Shown one piece after another: positions 1-8,979 of a stretch of DNA of 64,000 bases. The DNA comes from AP-15 sp963747735. Its GTDB lineage: Bacteria; Pseudomonadota; Alphaproteobacteria; ATCC43930; CGMCC-115725. Where the stretch lies: positions 53,559 through 117,558 of the forward strand of contig CAVVGE010000021.1 of the NCBI GenBank assembly GCA_963747735.1, in the 5' to 3' direction. Numbering within the stretch: the stretch's first letter is position 1; each line of letters opens with the position of its first letter. The notes below the pieces were generated by a model. The model saw nothing but the letters and a program-made list of their open reading frames with translations, did no database searches and was not told the origin of the DNA. Position numbers and translations under genes: made by a program.

Positions 1-117
1 AGACGCCGGCTTGTCGCGAGCCATGGCGGCGTCCTGCTTCTCGCCGTGTGTCAGTCAGAAGATAATAAGCTCTCCGGGGAGAAATTCAAAAATTCGTGGT
101 ATCGCGGGAGGGTGTCA

Positions 118-2478
118 ATGGCGCGCAGCGGCGGCGGGGTGGAGAACGGCATTGGGCGGCCGGTGCGGCGCAAGGAGGACCGGCGGCTCTTGACCGGCCG
201 CGGCAGCTTTGTCGATGATCTGACGCTGCCGGGGCTTGTGCATGCGGTCATCGTGCGCTCGCCCCATGCGCATGCGCGGATCGGGCCGATCGACACCGGC
301 GCGGCGCTCGCTGCACCCGGTGTCCTGGCGGTGCTGACCGGGGCCGATTATGCCGCTGCCGGGCTCGGGGCCATCCCGCACAATGCCGGGCTGATGAACC
401 CGCCCGACGTGGCCGTGCGCCGCCGCGGCGAGCTGATCCCGACCCGCCATTTCCCGCTGCCGACCGACAAGGCGCGCTATGTCGGCGAGCCGGTCGCGAT
501 GGTCGTCGCCAACACCGTCGCCCAGGCGAAAGACGCGGCCGAGCGGCTGCACATTGCATACGACCCGCTGCCGGCGGTCGCACTTGCCGCCGACGCGCTG
601 AAACCGGGCGCGCCGCAGCTGTGGGACGAAGCCCCCGGCAATCTCTGCGTCGATATCGAGGTCGGCGACGAGGCCGCGACCGCCGCCGCCTTTGCCCATG
701 CCGCGCATGTCGTCCGGCTCGAGACGAGGGTGCAGCGCGTCACCGGCGTGCCGATGGAGCCGCGCACGACGATGGCCGATTACGAGGGGGCGAGCGGGCA
801 TTACACGCTCTATTCGGGGAGCGGGCGCGGTGTCGCCAAATTGCGGCTCGACCTCGCGCAGGTACTCGGCGTGCCGGCGGAGCAGGTGCGCTGCCTTTGC
901 GGCGATATGGGCGGCAATTTCGGCACCCGCAATTTCTTTTATCCCGAATATGCATTGCTTGCCTGGGCGGCGCGCCTCGTCGGCCGGCCGGTCAAATGGA
1001 CCTGCGAGCGCAGCGAGGATTTTCTCGGCGATTACCAGGGTCGCGACCTCAGCGTCGCGGCCGAGCTGGCGCTCGACGCAGCAGGAAATTTCCTGGCTGT
1101 CCGCGGCGAGAATTTGAGCAATCTCGGCGGCCACGCGGCCGCCTTTGTTTCATTGCAAAAAGGGCTCGGCCTGGTGCCGAGCGTCTACCGCATTCCGGTT
1201 GGGTATTTCCGCGGCCGGGGTGCCGTGACCAACACGGTATCGACGACGCCCTATCGCAGCGCCGGGCGGCCCGAGGTCATCTTTGTCATGGAGCGGCTCG
1301 TCGATCTGGCGGCCGACCGGCTCGGGCTCGACCCGGCATTATTGCGCCGCCGCAACATGGTCCCGCCCGCGGCGCAGCCCTACGCCAATGCGCTCGGCAT
1401 CACCTATGACAGCGGCGCCTACGAGGAGGCGATGGACACCGCATTGGCGCTCGCCGATTGGGCGGGTTTCCCGGCGCGCCGTGCAGCGGCCAGGGCGCGC
1501 GGCAAATGGCGCGGCATCGGCATCGCCAATTATGTCGAGATCACCTCGGGGGCGCCGCGCGAGCGCACCGAGATCACCGTATTGCCCGAAGGCAAGGTCG
1601 AGCTGGTGATGGGCACCATGTCCTCCGGCCAAGGCCACGAGACGAGCTTTGCCCAGCTCGTCACCGAATGGCTCGGCGTGCCGTTCGACAGCATCGCCTA
1701 TGTCGCGCACGACACGGATCGGGTCGCGGCCGGCGGCGGCTCGCATTCCGGCCGCTCAATGAAGCTCGCCGCGACGATTGTCGGCGAGGCGACCGACGCC
1801 ATCATCGCCAAAGGCCGCAAGATCGCCGGGCATCTCCTGGAGGCCGGCGAGCCCGACATCGAGTTCGACCGCGGCCATTTCCGCGTCGCCGGCACCGACC
1901 GCGAGATCGGCATCTTTGAAATTGCCCGCGCCGCGGCGGTGGGCACCGGCCTGCCGGAGGAATTGCGCGGCCCGCTCGCTGCGGTCTCCGACCGGACCTT
2001 GCCGGTCGCGAGCTTTCCGTATGGCGCGCAGATTTGCGAGGTCGAGGTCGATGCCGAGACAGGTGCGGTCGAAATCTTGCGTTATGCCGCGGTCGATGAT
2101 GTCGGGCGCGCGGTCAACCCGATGATCCTGCACGGCCAGACCCATGGCGGCATCGCTCAGGGTGTGGGCCAGGCGCTGCTCGAGGATTGCGCCTACGACC
2201 CGGTGACAGCCCAGCTGCAGGCGGCGAGCTTTATGGATTACGCGGTCCCGCGCGCCGGCGACCTGCCGAGGCTTGCCACCGCATTGAGCGAGGTGCCCTC
2301 GCCGACCAACCGGCTCGGCGTGCGCTCCGGCGGCGAGGGCGGCACGACGCCGGCCTTGGCCGCGGTGATCAACGCCATCGTCGATGCGCTCAGCGAGTTC
2401 GGTGTCGAGCACATCGAGATGCCGGCGACGCCGGAGCGGGTGTGGCGCGCTATCCGCGCCGCCGCGCGCCCCCGGTAA
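118..2478 (+). CDS. Molybdopterin-binding large subunit, xanthine dehydrogenase/CoxL family (form II-like)
   Basis: A 786-residue molybdenum hydroxylase large subunit. The N-terminus (RKEDRRLLTGRGSFVDD) is typical of the aldehyde oxidase/CoxL family. The active-site loop reads PYRSAGR, close to the AYRGAGR signature of form II enzymes and unlike the AYRCSFR of true CO dehydrogenases. The expected catalytic Glu is in GGEGG (about residue 740). Substrate is unknown; aldehydes, purines or N-heterocycles are typical for the family. ATG at 118 is preferred over the in-frame upstream ATG at 46 because homologues begin near it. No small or medium subunit gene lies next to it, so partners must come from elsewhere, perhaps upstream of the window. 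A decayed coxL tail follows directly. Confidence 0.88.
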   Translation: MARSGGGVENGIGRPVRRKEDRRLLTGRGSFVDDLTLPGLVHAVIVRSPHAHARIGPIDTGAALAAPGVLAVLTGADYAAAGLGAIPHNAGLMNPPDVAVRRRGELIPTRHFPLPTDKARYVGEPVAMVVANTVAQAKDAAERLHIAYDPLPAVALAADALKPGAPQLWDEAPGNLCVDIEVGDEAATAAAFAHAAHVVRLETRVQRVTGVPMEPRTTMADYEGASGHYTLYSGSGRGVAKLRLDLAQVLGVPAEQVRCLCGDMGGNFGTRNFFYPEYALLAWAARLVGRPVKWTCERSEDFLGDYQGRDLSVAAELALDAAGNFLAVRGENLSNLGGHAAAFVSLQKGLGLVPSVYRIPVGYFRGRGAVTNTVSTTPYRSAGRPEVIFVMERLVDLAADRLGLDPALLRRRNMVPPAAQPYANALGITYDSGAYEEAMDTALALADWAGFPARRAAARARGKWRGIGIANYVEITSGAPRERTEITVLPEGKVELVMGTMSSGQGHETSFAQLVTEWLGVPFDSIAYVAHDTDRVAAGGGSHSGRSMKLAATIVGEATDAIIAKGRKIAGHLLEAGEPDIEFDRGHFRVAGTDREIGIFEIARAAAVGTGLPEELRGPLAAVSDRTLPVASFPYGAQICEVEVDAETGAVEILRYAAVDDVGRAVNPMILHGQTHGGIAQGVGQALLEDCAYDPVTAQLQAASFMDYAVPRAGDLPRLATALSEVPSPTNRLGVRSGGEGGTTPALAAVINAIVDALSEFGVEHIEMPATPERVWRAIRAAARPR

Positions 2479-2492
2479 TCGAGATCATTCCT

Positions 2493-2693
2493 TCCCGGTG
2501 AGGCCGAGGCGCTGTGCTGTCTGCCACACGCGCCAATGGTCGTGCGGCATCGGCATGTGCGTCACGCCCAAATGGGCGAAGGCGTCGTTGACCGCATTGG
2601 AAATAGCCGAGACACCGCCGACATTCGGCGACTCCCGACACCCTTGGCGCCGATCGGGCAGGTCATGTTCGGCGGGTCGTAATTGCTGACCGC
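2493..2693 (-). pseudogene. Decayed duplicate of the coxL 3' end with internal deletion
   Basis: This stretch is strongly similar on the minus strand to the end of the intact coxL at 5130-7550. Bases 2493-2656 match about 5130-5299, covering the last residues including the VGES active-site region. Bases 2657-2693 then jump to match 5590-5625. The intervening roughly 290 bp are missing, and the junction sits on a CGGG shared by both endpoints. The stop codon position is altered and the frame is not maintained. It appears to be the surviving fragment of a second coxL copy. No expression is expected. Confidence 0.8.
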
Positions 2694-2695
2694 AG

Positions 2696-3031
2696 CTATG
2701 CCGCGCGGCGGCGCAGCGCTCGCAGTGCAGCTTCAGGTTCTGTCGCTAGGATTCGCATCAGCGCGATCGTCGCGGGCTCCATCGCGACCCGGTTCTGCTC
2801 CCAATTACGTAACGTCGCGACGGGGATGCCGAGTGTGTTGGCGAACTCGCGTTGCGACATCCGGAGTCGTTTGCGGATATACCAGGGAGAGATGACATCC
2901 CGCTCCGAGAGTTCCTCTTCCGGGTTCTGCCCATCCTCGATCATTTGGCTCCGAATGTCCAACTCGGTAGTCGCGGTGATCTTGGCTCGATCACGCATTG
3001 TGGGTCGGGCTTTGATCTCCGCGAGGCTCAT
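2696..3031 (-). CDS. HTH (XRE-type) antitoxin partner of BrnT
   Basis: A 111-residue protein with a C-terminal helix-turn-helix (MSQREFANTLGIP...LRNWEQNR) typical of XRE/HigA-like regulators. It follows a BrnT-type toxin with an ATGA overlap (ATG 3029-3031 over the brnT stop), which argues for translational coupling and for this start. An upstream in-frame GTG at 3046 with an AAGGAAA motif is an alternative. The expected role is to neutralise BrnT and repress the operon. Classical BrnA antitoxins are ribbon-helix-helix proteins, so this pair is of the HTH-antitoxin variety. Confidence 0.75.
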   Translation of the reverse strand: MSLAEIKARPTMRDRAKITATTELDIRSQMIEDGQNPEEELSERDVISPWYIRKRLRMSQREFANTLGIPVATLRNWEQNRVAMEPATIALMRILATEPEAALRALRRRAA

Positions 3032-3297
3032 TTTCGCAGTCGCCACAGCTCAGTTTCCTTTCGGTTGGCCCGTCGTACCGAGATGATCCGCATCGTTTTG
3101 CCGCGCCACGTGAATGCGACATGGAGCGCATCTCCCGCGCTTTCACCGATGGCCCGAAACCGATCCTCGCCGTACCCTCGACGCTCATCCTCCCAGATCA
3201 GCACCGGACCGTCGAAGATCCGCGCGCCGTCGTCGAAGCCGATACCCCGTTCCCGCAGGTTCTTGGCATGTTTGGCCTCATCCCACTCGAATTCCAT
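3028..3297 (-). CDS. brnT: BrnT family toxin
   Basis: An 89-residue protein with the BrnT hallmarks: N-terminal FEWDEAKHAKNLRERGIGF, a central H-V-A-F-T segment and a C-terminal RIISVRRANRKE. BrnT proteins are RelE-fold ribonucleases that inhibit translation until bound by their antitoxin. It is the first gene of a two-gene operon with the HTH antitoxin. A perfect palindrome sits 11 bp upstream of the start, suitable for autoregulation by the complex. Family identity is clear; toxicity is inferred. Confidence 0.82.
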   Translation of the reverse strand: MEFEWDEAKHAKNLRERGIGFDDGARIFDGPVLIWEDERRGYGEDRFRAIGESAGDALHVAFTWRGKTMRIISVRRANRKETELWRLRK

Positions 3298-3307
3298 ATC
3301 GGCATAC

Positions 3308-3322
3308 TACGCATAAAGCGTA
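3308..3322 (-). promoter_or_regulatory. Palindromic operator candidate of the brnT operon
   Basis: TACGC-ATAAA-GCGTA is a perfect 5-bp inverted repeat with a 5-bp AT-rich spacer, placed 11 bp before the brnT ATG. Position and symmetry fit autorepression by the toxin-antitoxin complex. The functional role is inferred. The region 3323-3516 further upstream holds no gene that I can support. Confidence 0.4.
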
Positions 3323-3516
3323 CTCCAGAACAACGTTGACGCGTGAGATTTTCCGGCGCCGGCAGCGTGGTCGAGCTAATCGGCGCCGCGCCGCTCAAGC
3401 ATCCTGCCTCAGCGTGGGGTCGGTTGGCTTCCCGACGACGTTCGAGCCCGCCTGGCGCGCTGCCGCCGGTGTGCCGGTGTCATCGAAACTGATCGGCTGC
3501 TTCGCGCGGGAACCGG

Positions 3517-4149
3517 TCATTCGTTGGGCCAGCAGCGCACAGCGTTTTCACCCCAGAGAAGCCAAATGCTAAGGAAGGTTTCGCGAAATGACTCTACCAA
3601 CTGCGCCGCTTGACGGGGTTTCAGAAGGGGCTTGCCGTTGTCGGTCGGAAAATTAACGTAGACGAGCAAATTTGGACGCGGCCGGTAGTGTTTCCTGGCT
3701 TTGCGTCGTAAAGCGATTTCGATCGCCTTAGGTGCCGCAGCGATCTCTTCGTCAGGGTCGTAGTGCTTTAATCCTGCAGTCGCGCCGGAAGATACACGCC
3801 GATCAGCTTCCCTGTACTCAGCGCCACGACGACGCCCCTCGCGATCCGCCTCGGTCTGCTCGAACTGCTCGACTACGTCACCAAACCGGATTTTGAAATC
3901 AGGGAACTCAGTTGCCGGGTGTATTAGACGAACCTCGCAAGGCCGCACTTGAGCGCGAGTCGCCGCGAACTTCGCCGCTGCATACGCCTCTGGGAGAGGC
4001 TTTAGGGCGGGCGTGTTGAAAAGGAGGTTACCCGGCACGCTTCCAGGGATCGCATGCATATGCGCGAGCGAGCTTTCCAGAAGCGCTTGCGGATTCCACC
4101 ACTGGTTAAACCACTCAGCAGGCGGAGCAGGTAGTTCGCTCGACATCAT
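3517..4149 (-). CDS. Hypothetical protein
   Basis: A roughly 210-residue soluble protein with no family that I recognise. It is Trp- and Pro-rich near the N-terminus (PAEWFNQWWNPQALLE), has a charged middle segment rich in Arg and Glu, and a C-terminal part (RPRPNLLVYVNFPTDNGKP) that looks like a folded alpha/beta strand region. No membrane segment or signal peptide. Two or three adjacent ATG codons lie at 4144-4155 without a clear ribosome binding site. It sits in a 2.4-kb island between the two coxL-related segments with lower GC than its surroundings, hinting at insertion. Confidence 0.55.
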   Translation of the reverse strand: MMSSELPAPPAEWFNQWWNPQALLESSLAHMHAIPGSVPGNLLFNTPALKPLPEAYAAAKFAATRAQVRPCEVRLIHPATEFPDFKIRFGDVVEQFEQTEADREGRRRGAEYREADRRVSSGATAGLKHYDPDEEIAAAPKAIEIALRRKARKHYRPRPNLLVYVNFPTDNGKPLLKPRQAAQLVESFRETFLSIWLLWGENAVRCWPNE

Positions 4150-4285
4150 CACCATATATAGGCTCTACGGAGAACATCACCACACGTTCAAGGTCGAGAG
4201 GAATCATGCCGATACGGGAAGCCCCCAGGCTGGGGCATGAGCGGTTAGCGACAGTAACCTATTATGAAAATTGGCGGAGGCTTTA

Positions 4286-4879
4286 GTGCCGTTCTTCAGG
4301 GCTACGGACAGTCCGCGAACGGAGCCGCGACCTCCGCGATCTGGCACCTTAGAGCCCCCAGCGGATTTTCTTAAAAGGATCAGCATACGGCAGCATGCTG
4401 GCCTCGTCGGACTGCTTGCGGAACGACAGGTGCTGATCAACAGCAACGCAGCCTTTGTCGTGGACGGGAAATCACCCCCGGCGGATCGAATCTACAACGT
4501 GGATTGCGGACTGCTGTGGATGGCATTGACCGAAAGGCTTCGCGGCGATGTTGCCGCGGCCGAGGACGCCCTCAGGGATGCAATCTGGGCATTTCTTAGG
4601 CTGATAGGGGGAGAAACTGGGTCAAGCGGAATTGCGGACATAGACCTAAGGGTCGCCGAGGAACTCGTGAAGCGCTGGAGGATGCAGCCCGCCGATAACT
4701 GGTTTATATCCGCCTTAAGCGTTGTGCACGCATTCTTGCACCCGGGTATCCCTGTAACGCCAGACGGCATCGGTGGCATATGGCAAGATGCTTGGCGTCT
4801 TTATGCCGGTGCACTAAGCGTGCTTGGCGACGTGACCAGCCGCAGGGTCCCGGGAGATTTAGAAGATTACTTTAAATAG
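4286..4879 (+). CDS. Hypothetical protein
   Basis: A roughly 197-residue protein without a recognised domain. GTG at 4286 is chosen because GGAGG lies five bases before it; an upstream TTG is possible. The middle and C-terminal parts look mainly helical (LLWMALTERLRGDVAAAEDALRD; WFISALSVVHAFL). It is divergent from the gene at 3517-4149 and both lie in the segment between the coxL relic and coxL. Its codon use is less GC-biased than neighbouring metabolic genes. The 250 bp after it, up to 5130, contain no supported gene. Confidence 0.5.
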   Translation: MPFFRATDSPRTEPRPPRSGTLEPPADFLKRISIRQHAGLVGLLAERQVLINSNAAFVVDGKSPPADRIYNVDCGLLWMALTERLRGDVAAAEDALRDAIWAFLRLIGGETGSSGIADIDLRVAEELVKRWRMQPADNWFISALSVVHAFLHPGIPVTPDGIGGIWQDAWRLYAGALSVLGDVTSRRVPGDLEDYFK

Positions 4880-5129
4880 CGAAAAATGCGGGACGTCCCG
4901 TATCAATCGGTGATGATGTCGCCGCGCTAAGTCGCCATGCCGCTCAGCTGAGTCATTCCCGATCGGTCAGGCGGGATGTCTCTTGACGGCAAGACGCCAG
5001 TTGCATTTGTCGACGGCGAAGCACCGCTCCGAGGCAGTAGCCGTCGCTCCGTCCGCGAGAAGCTGACACGCCGACAGCTGGTGGTCCCGTTGCGGCGCGC
5101 CCGAGAGCTGGAGGTGTGGCGCTGCCGGA

Positions 5130-7550
5130 TCAGCCGGTGAGGCCGAGTTGTTGGGCGGTCCGCCAGACGCGCCAATGGTCGTGCGGCATCGCCATGTGCG
5201 TCACGCCCAAATGGGCGAAGGCGTCGTTGACCGCATTGGAAATGGCCGAGACCCCGCCGACATTCGGCGACTCGCCGACCCCCTTGGCGCCGATCGGGTG
5301 ATGCGGCGAGGGCGTCGTCGTATAGTCGGTCTCCCAATGCGGGGTTTCGACCGCGGTCGGCAAATAGAAATCCAATAGGCTCGCATTCTGCAGGTTGCCG
5401 TGCTCGTCATAGGCCATCTCCTGGCCCAGCGCGATCGCCAATGCCTCGGTCAGCCCGCCATGCACCTGGCCCTCGATGATCATCGGGTTGATCCGCGTGC
5501 CGCAATCGTCGAGCGCATAAAAGCGCCGGATCTCGGTGACGCCGGTATCGACATCGATATCGACGACGCAGACATAGGCGCCAAACGGGTAGGTCATGTT
5601 GGGCGGGTCGTAATAGCTGACCGCTTCAAGTCCTGGCTCCATGTTGGGCGGGACATTGTTGTAGGCGGCAAAGGCGAGCTCGGTCATGGTCTTTGACAGC
5701 TCGGGGACACCCTTGACCCGGAAGCGGTCGACATCCCATTCGAGGTCGTCGTCGTGCACCTCCAATAGGTGGGCGGCGATCATCTGCGCCTTGGCGCGGA
5801 TCTTGCGCCCGGCCATTGCCGTCGCCGCACCGGCAACCGGCGTCGAGCGCGAGCCGTAGGTGCCGAGCCCATAGGGGGCGGTGTCGGTGTCGCCCTCCTC
5901 GACCGTGATCATATCGGCCGGAATGCCGAGCTCGCTCGCCAATATCTGGGCAAAGGTCGTCGCGTGGCCCTGGCCCTGGCTGATCGTGCCGAGGCGCGCG
6001 ATCACGCTGCCGGTTGGGTGCACCCGGATTTCGCAGGAATTGAACATGCCGAGGCCGAGAATGTCGCAATTCTTGATCGGCCCGGCGCCGACGATCTCGG
6101 TAAAAAAGCTGACGCCGATCCCCATCAATTTGCGGGTCTCGCCGCGGGTGAAGGCTTGGCGGTTGCGTCGCTGCTCGTCGCGCAATGCCGGGTAATCGAC
6201 GGCGCCCAGCGATTTATCCAATGCCGTCAGATAATCGCCGCTGTCGTATTCCCACCCCAGCGCCGACCGGTACGGGAACTGCTCCTTGCGCAGGAGGTTG
6301 CGGCGGCGGATTTCCGCCGGGTCCATGTCGAGCTTGCGCGCCAGGACATCGACCATGCGCTCGATCAAATAGGAGGCTTCGGTGACCCGGAACGAGCAGC
6401 GATAGGCGACCCCGCCCGGGGCCTTGTTGGTATAGACGCCATCGACCGTCACATGCGCCACCGGGATGTCGTAGGACCCGGTGCAGATGCTGAAAAACCC
6501 CGCCGGATATTTGGTCGGGTCGGCGCAGGCGTCAAAGGCGCCGTGGTCGGCCAGCACATGACAGCGCAGGCCGGTGATCTTGCCCTCGGCGGTCGCCGCG
6601 ATTTCGCCCTCCATGTGATAATCGCGGGCAAAGGCGGTCGCCTGCAAATTCTCCATCCGGTCCTCGATCCATTTGACCGGGACGCCCAATACGATCGAGG
6701 CGACGATCGAGCAGATATAGCCGGGATAGACCCCGACCTTGTTGCCAAAGCCGCCGCCGATATCGGGCGAGACGAGGCGGATCTTGTGCTCGGGGATGCC
6801 GGAGATCAGCGAGGCGACGGTGCGGACCGCATGCGGCGCCTGAAATGTGCCCCATACCGTCAGCTGGCCATTGATCTTGTCCATCGAGGCGACGCAGCCG
6901 CAGGTTTCGAGCGGGCACGGATGGACGCGCTGATAGACGATGCGCTCGCGGACGACGATGGGTGCCGCGCTCAATGCCCGTGCAGTGCCCTCGGCGTCGC
7001 CGACCTCCCAGGTAAAGATGTGGTTGTCGTGCCGGCGCGCGCCGTGGGCGCCCTCGGTCTTGCCTTTTAGATCGTCGCGCAATCCGGGCGCGTCTGCCGC
7101 CATCGCGCGGTGGGGATCGACGAGCGCCGGCAAATCCTCATACTCGACCTCGACGAGATCGACCGCGTCGGCCGCAATATAGCGGTCCTCGGCCACGACA
7201 AAGGCGACCTCCTGCCCCTGGAACAAGACCTTTTCGTCGGCCAATACCGCCTGCACGTCGCCGGCCAAGGTCGGCATCCAATGCAGCTTTAGCGGCTTCA
7301 GGTCGTCTGCGGTCAATACCGCCTTGACCCCCGGCAATTTGAGCGCGGCGGTCTTGTCGATCGATTTGACGCGGGCGTGGCCGTAAGGCGAGCGGACAAA
7401 ATCGCCGAACAGCATGCCCGGCATTTTGATGTCGTCGACGTAGCGGCCCTTGCCCTGGGTGAAACGCACGTCCTCGACGCGCTTGCGCCTGGTGCCGAGA
7501 CCTTCGAGCTTTTGCGTGCGCGCCTCGGCTGTTTCGCTCTCGGCGGTCAT
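5130..7550 (-). CDS. coxL: Aerobic (form I) carbon monoxide dehydrogenase large subunit
   Basis: An 806-residue molybdenum-binding catalytic subunit that oxidises CO to CO2 at a Cu-S-Mo centre. The form I signature AYRCSFR is present with the copper-liganding Cys at residue 385. The base-catalytic Glu is in GVGES at residue 760. Length matches the Oligotropha enzyme (809). The start is fixed by an ATGA overlap with coxS and gives MTAESETAEARTQK before the conserved RKRVEDVRFTQGKGRYVDD. Third gene of the coxM-coxS-coxL operon. The maturation genes usually found nearby (coxD, coxE, coxF) are not in this window. Function is well supported by motif and context. Confidence 0.97.
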   Translation of the reverse strand: MTAESETAEARTQKLEGLGTRRKRVEDVRFTQGKGRYVDDIKMPGMLFGDFVRSPYGHARVKSIDKTAALKLPGVKAVLTADDLKPLKLHWMPTLAGDVQAVLADEKVLFQGQEVAFVVAEDRYIAADAVDLVEVEYEDLPALVDPHRAMAADAPGLRDDLKGKTEGAHGARRHDNHIFTWEVGDAEGTARALSAAPIVVRERIVYQRVHPCPLETCGCVASMDKINGQLTVWGTFQAPHAVRTVASLISGIPEHKIRLVSPDIGGGFGNKVGVYPGYICSIVASIVLGVPVKWIEDRMENLQATAFARDYHMEGEIAATAEGKITGLRCHVLADHGAFDACADPTKYPAGFFSICTGSYDIPVAHVTVDGVYTNKAPGGVAYRCSFRVTEASYLIERMVDVLARKLDMDPAEIRRRNLLRKEQFPYRSALGWEYDSGDYLTALDKSLGAVDYPALRDEQRRNRQAFTRGETRKLMGIGVSFFTEIVGAGPIKNCDILGLGMFNSCEIRVHPTGSVIARLGTISQGQGHATTFAQILASELGIPADMITVEEGDTDTAPYGLGTYGSRSTPVAGAATAMAGRKIRAKAQMIAAHLLEVHDDDLEWDVDRFRVKGVPELSKTMTELAFAAYNNVPPNMEPGLEAVSYYDPPNMTYPFGAYVCVVDIDVDTGVTEIRRFYALDDCGTRINPMIIEGQVHGGLTEALAIALGQEMAYDEHGNLQNASLLDFYLPTAVETPHWETDYTTTPSPHHPIGAKGVGESPNVGGVSAISNAVNDAFAHLGVTHMAMPHDHWRVWRTAQQLGLTG

Positions 7551-8041
7551 TCTGCGGCCTCCCTGGTGTTCTTCATCGTGTCGGCGGCGGCGCGGATCGC
7601 CCGGACGATCGTCAGGTAGCCGGTACATCGGCAGAGGTTGCCGGCAATCCCCTGGCGGATTTCGGCTTCGCTCGGGTCCGGGTTTTCCTGCAATAGCCGC
7701 CAGGCGCGGGTGATCATCCCCGGCGTGCAAAAGCCGCATTGCAGCCCGTGATGCTCGCGAAATGCCTCCTGCAGCGGATGCAGGCCGCCATCGGCGCCGG
7801 CCAGCCCCTCGACCGTGACGATCTCGGCCCCGCTCGCCTGCACCGCGAACAGCGTGCAGGATTTGACCGAGCGACCGTTCAGATCGACGGTGCAGGCGCC
7901 GCAATGGCTGGTATCGCAGCCGATATGCGGCCCGGTAAGGCCAAGCTCCTCGCGCAGCAGGTGGATCAATAAAAGCCGCGGCTCGACCGAGGTCTCGACG
8001 TCGCGGCCGTTGACGGTCAGCTTGATATGCATCTTGGCCAT
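7547..8041 (-). CDS. coxS: Carbon monoxide dehydrogenase small (2Fe-2S) subunit
   Basis: A 164-residue electron-transfer subunit with two [2Fe-2S] clusters. The N-terminal plant-ferredoxin domain carries C-D-T-S-H-C-G-A-C with a distal Cys (VKSCT). The C-terminal helical domain carries CGFC and CRC motifs (LQCGFCTPGM; GNLCRCTGY). Electrons pass from the Mo site in CoxL through these clusters to FAD in CoxM. The start MAKMHIKLTVNG matches known CoxS. It is 11 bp downstream of coxM and overlaps coxL by four bases. Confidence 0.97.
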   Translation of the reverse strand: MAKMHIKLTVNGRDVETSVEPRLLLIHLLREELGLTGPHIGCDTSHCGACTVDLNGRSVKSCTLFAVQASGAEIVTVEGLAGADGGLHPLQEAFREHHGLQCGFCTPGMITRAWRLLQENPDPSEAEIRQGIAGNLCRCTGYLTIVRAIRAAADTMKNTREAAE

Positions 8042-8052
8042 GCCGGCCTCCC

Positions 8053-8919
8053 TCAGCCGGCGGCGCGCGCTTTGGCGCGCAGGATCGCGCGCTGCACCAT
8101 GATCCCGGCGACATGCACGCGAAACTCGACCGGGCCGCGCAGATCGGCGGCGGGGCTTGCGATCGCGCGCGCCCGGCGCACCGCTTCGGCGATCGCCGTC
8201 TCGTCGAGCCGGGTGCCGACGAGTGCGGCACCAGCCTCTCGGGCATAGAGCGGCGTATCGGCGAGATTGGTCAGCGCGACCGCCGCCGCAGTGCAATGGC
8301 CGCCTGCGATGCTCAGCACCACGGCCGCCGCCGCCGTCGCATAGTCGCCGACCTTGCGTTTCTGCTTTTCATAGGCCCAGCCGTGACCCTCACCCGGCAG
8401 CGGAATGCGGACCGAGGCCAGGATCTCGCCGTCCGCCAGCGCCGTCGCATAAATGCCGCGGTAAAAATCTCGCGCCGGGATGTCCCGCTCGCCCGGCCGC
8501 CCCGCGATCCGATAGGTCGCGTCGAGCGCCAGCATGACGGCCGGCATGTCGTTGCCGGGGTCGCCATTGGCGAGGTTGCCGCCGATCGTGCCGCAATAGC
8601 GCACCTGCGGGTCGGCAATGGTGAGCGCGGTTTCGCGAACGATCGGACAGCGCGCCGCGATGATTTCCGAGCCGATCAGCTCGTGCTGGGTCGTCATCGC
8701 CCCGATGACCAAGGTTGCCCCCTCGACGCCGATGCCGCGCAGCTCACGCAGGTCTTGCAGATCGACCAGCTGCTGCGGCTTGGCGAGGCGGAGCTTCATC
8801 ATCGGCACAAGGCTGTGCCCGCCGGCGACGACCCGCGCCTCCTCGCCGCCCTGCGCCAAGAGCCCGACCGCCTCGGCCAGCGATTGCGGCCGATGATACG
8901 CGAATGGCGCAGGGATCAT
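8053..8919 (-). CDS. coxM: Carbon monoxide dehydrogenase medium (FAD) subunit
   Basis: A 288-residue flavoprotein subunit, equal in length to Oligotropha CoxM. FAD-binding motifs of the family are present: AGGHSLVPMMK near residue 33 and TIGGNLANGDPGND near residue 111. It transfers electrons from CoxS to the respiratory quinone pool. It is the first gene of the operon; a strong GGGAGGA precedes ATG 8919. Upstream lies a 219-bp non-coding stretch with an inverted repeat. Confidence 0.97.
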   Translation of the reverse strand: MIPAPFAYHRPQSLAEAVGLLAQGGEEARVVAGGHSLVPMMKLRLAKPQQLVDLQDLRELRGIGVEGATLVIGAMTTQHELIGSEIIAARCPIVRETALTIADPQVRYCGTIGGNLANGDPGNDMPAVMLALDATYRIAGRPGERDIPARDFYRGIYATALADGEILASVRIPLPGEGHGWAYEKQKRKVGDYATAAAAVVLSIAGGHCTAAAVALTNLADTPLYAREAGAALVGTRLDETAIAEAVRRARAIASPAADLRGPVEFRVHVAGIMVQRAILRAKARAAG

Positions 8920-8940
8920 CGCCGCTTCCTCCCGGTTCCT

Positions 8941-8979
8941 TCAGGCGGTGCACGCCTGTTGCACGCGCATTACGCCTGA
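8941..8979 (-). promoter_or_regulatory. Inverted repeat in the cox operon leader
   Basis: TCAGGCG at 8941-8947 and CGCCTGA at 8973-8979 are perfectly complementary, and the 25 bp between contain GTGCACGCC and TTGCACGCG near-repeats. It lies 22 bp upstream of the coxM start, within 8920-9138 where no gene is found. It could be an operator or a leader hairpin; neither is shown. The rest of this gap shows nothing I can name. Confidence 0.3.

Noticed and set aside
4976..5140. 54-codon plus-strand frame just downstream of coxL
   Set aside because: Very Arg-rich, ends inside the coxL 3' end, and nothing supports translation.
5769..7070. 433-codon frame opposite coxL
   Set aside because: Antisense shadow of a gene confirmed by active-site motifs and operon structure.
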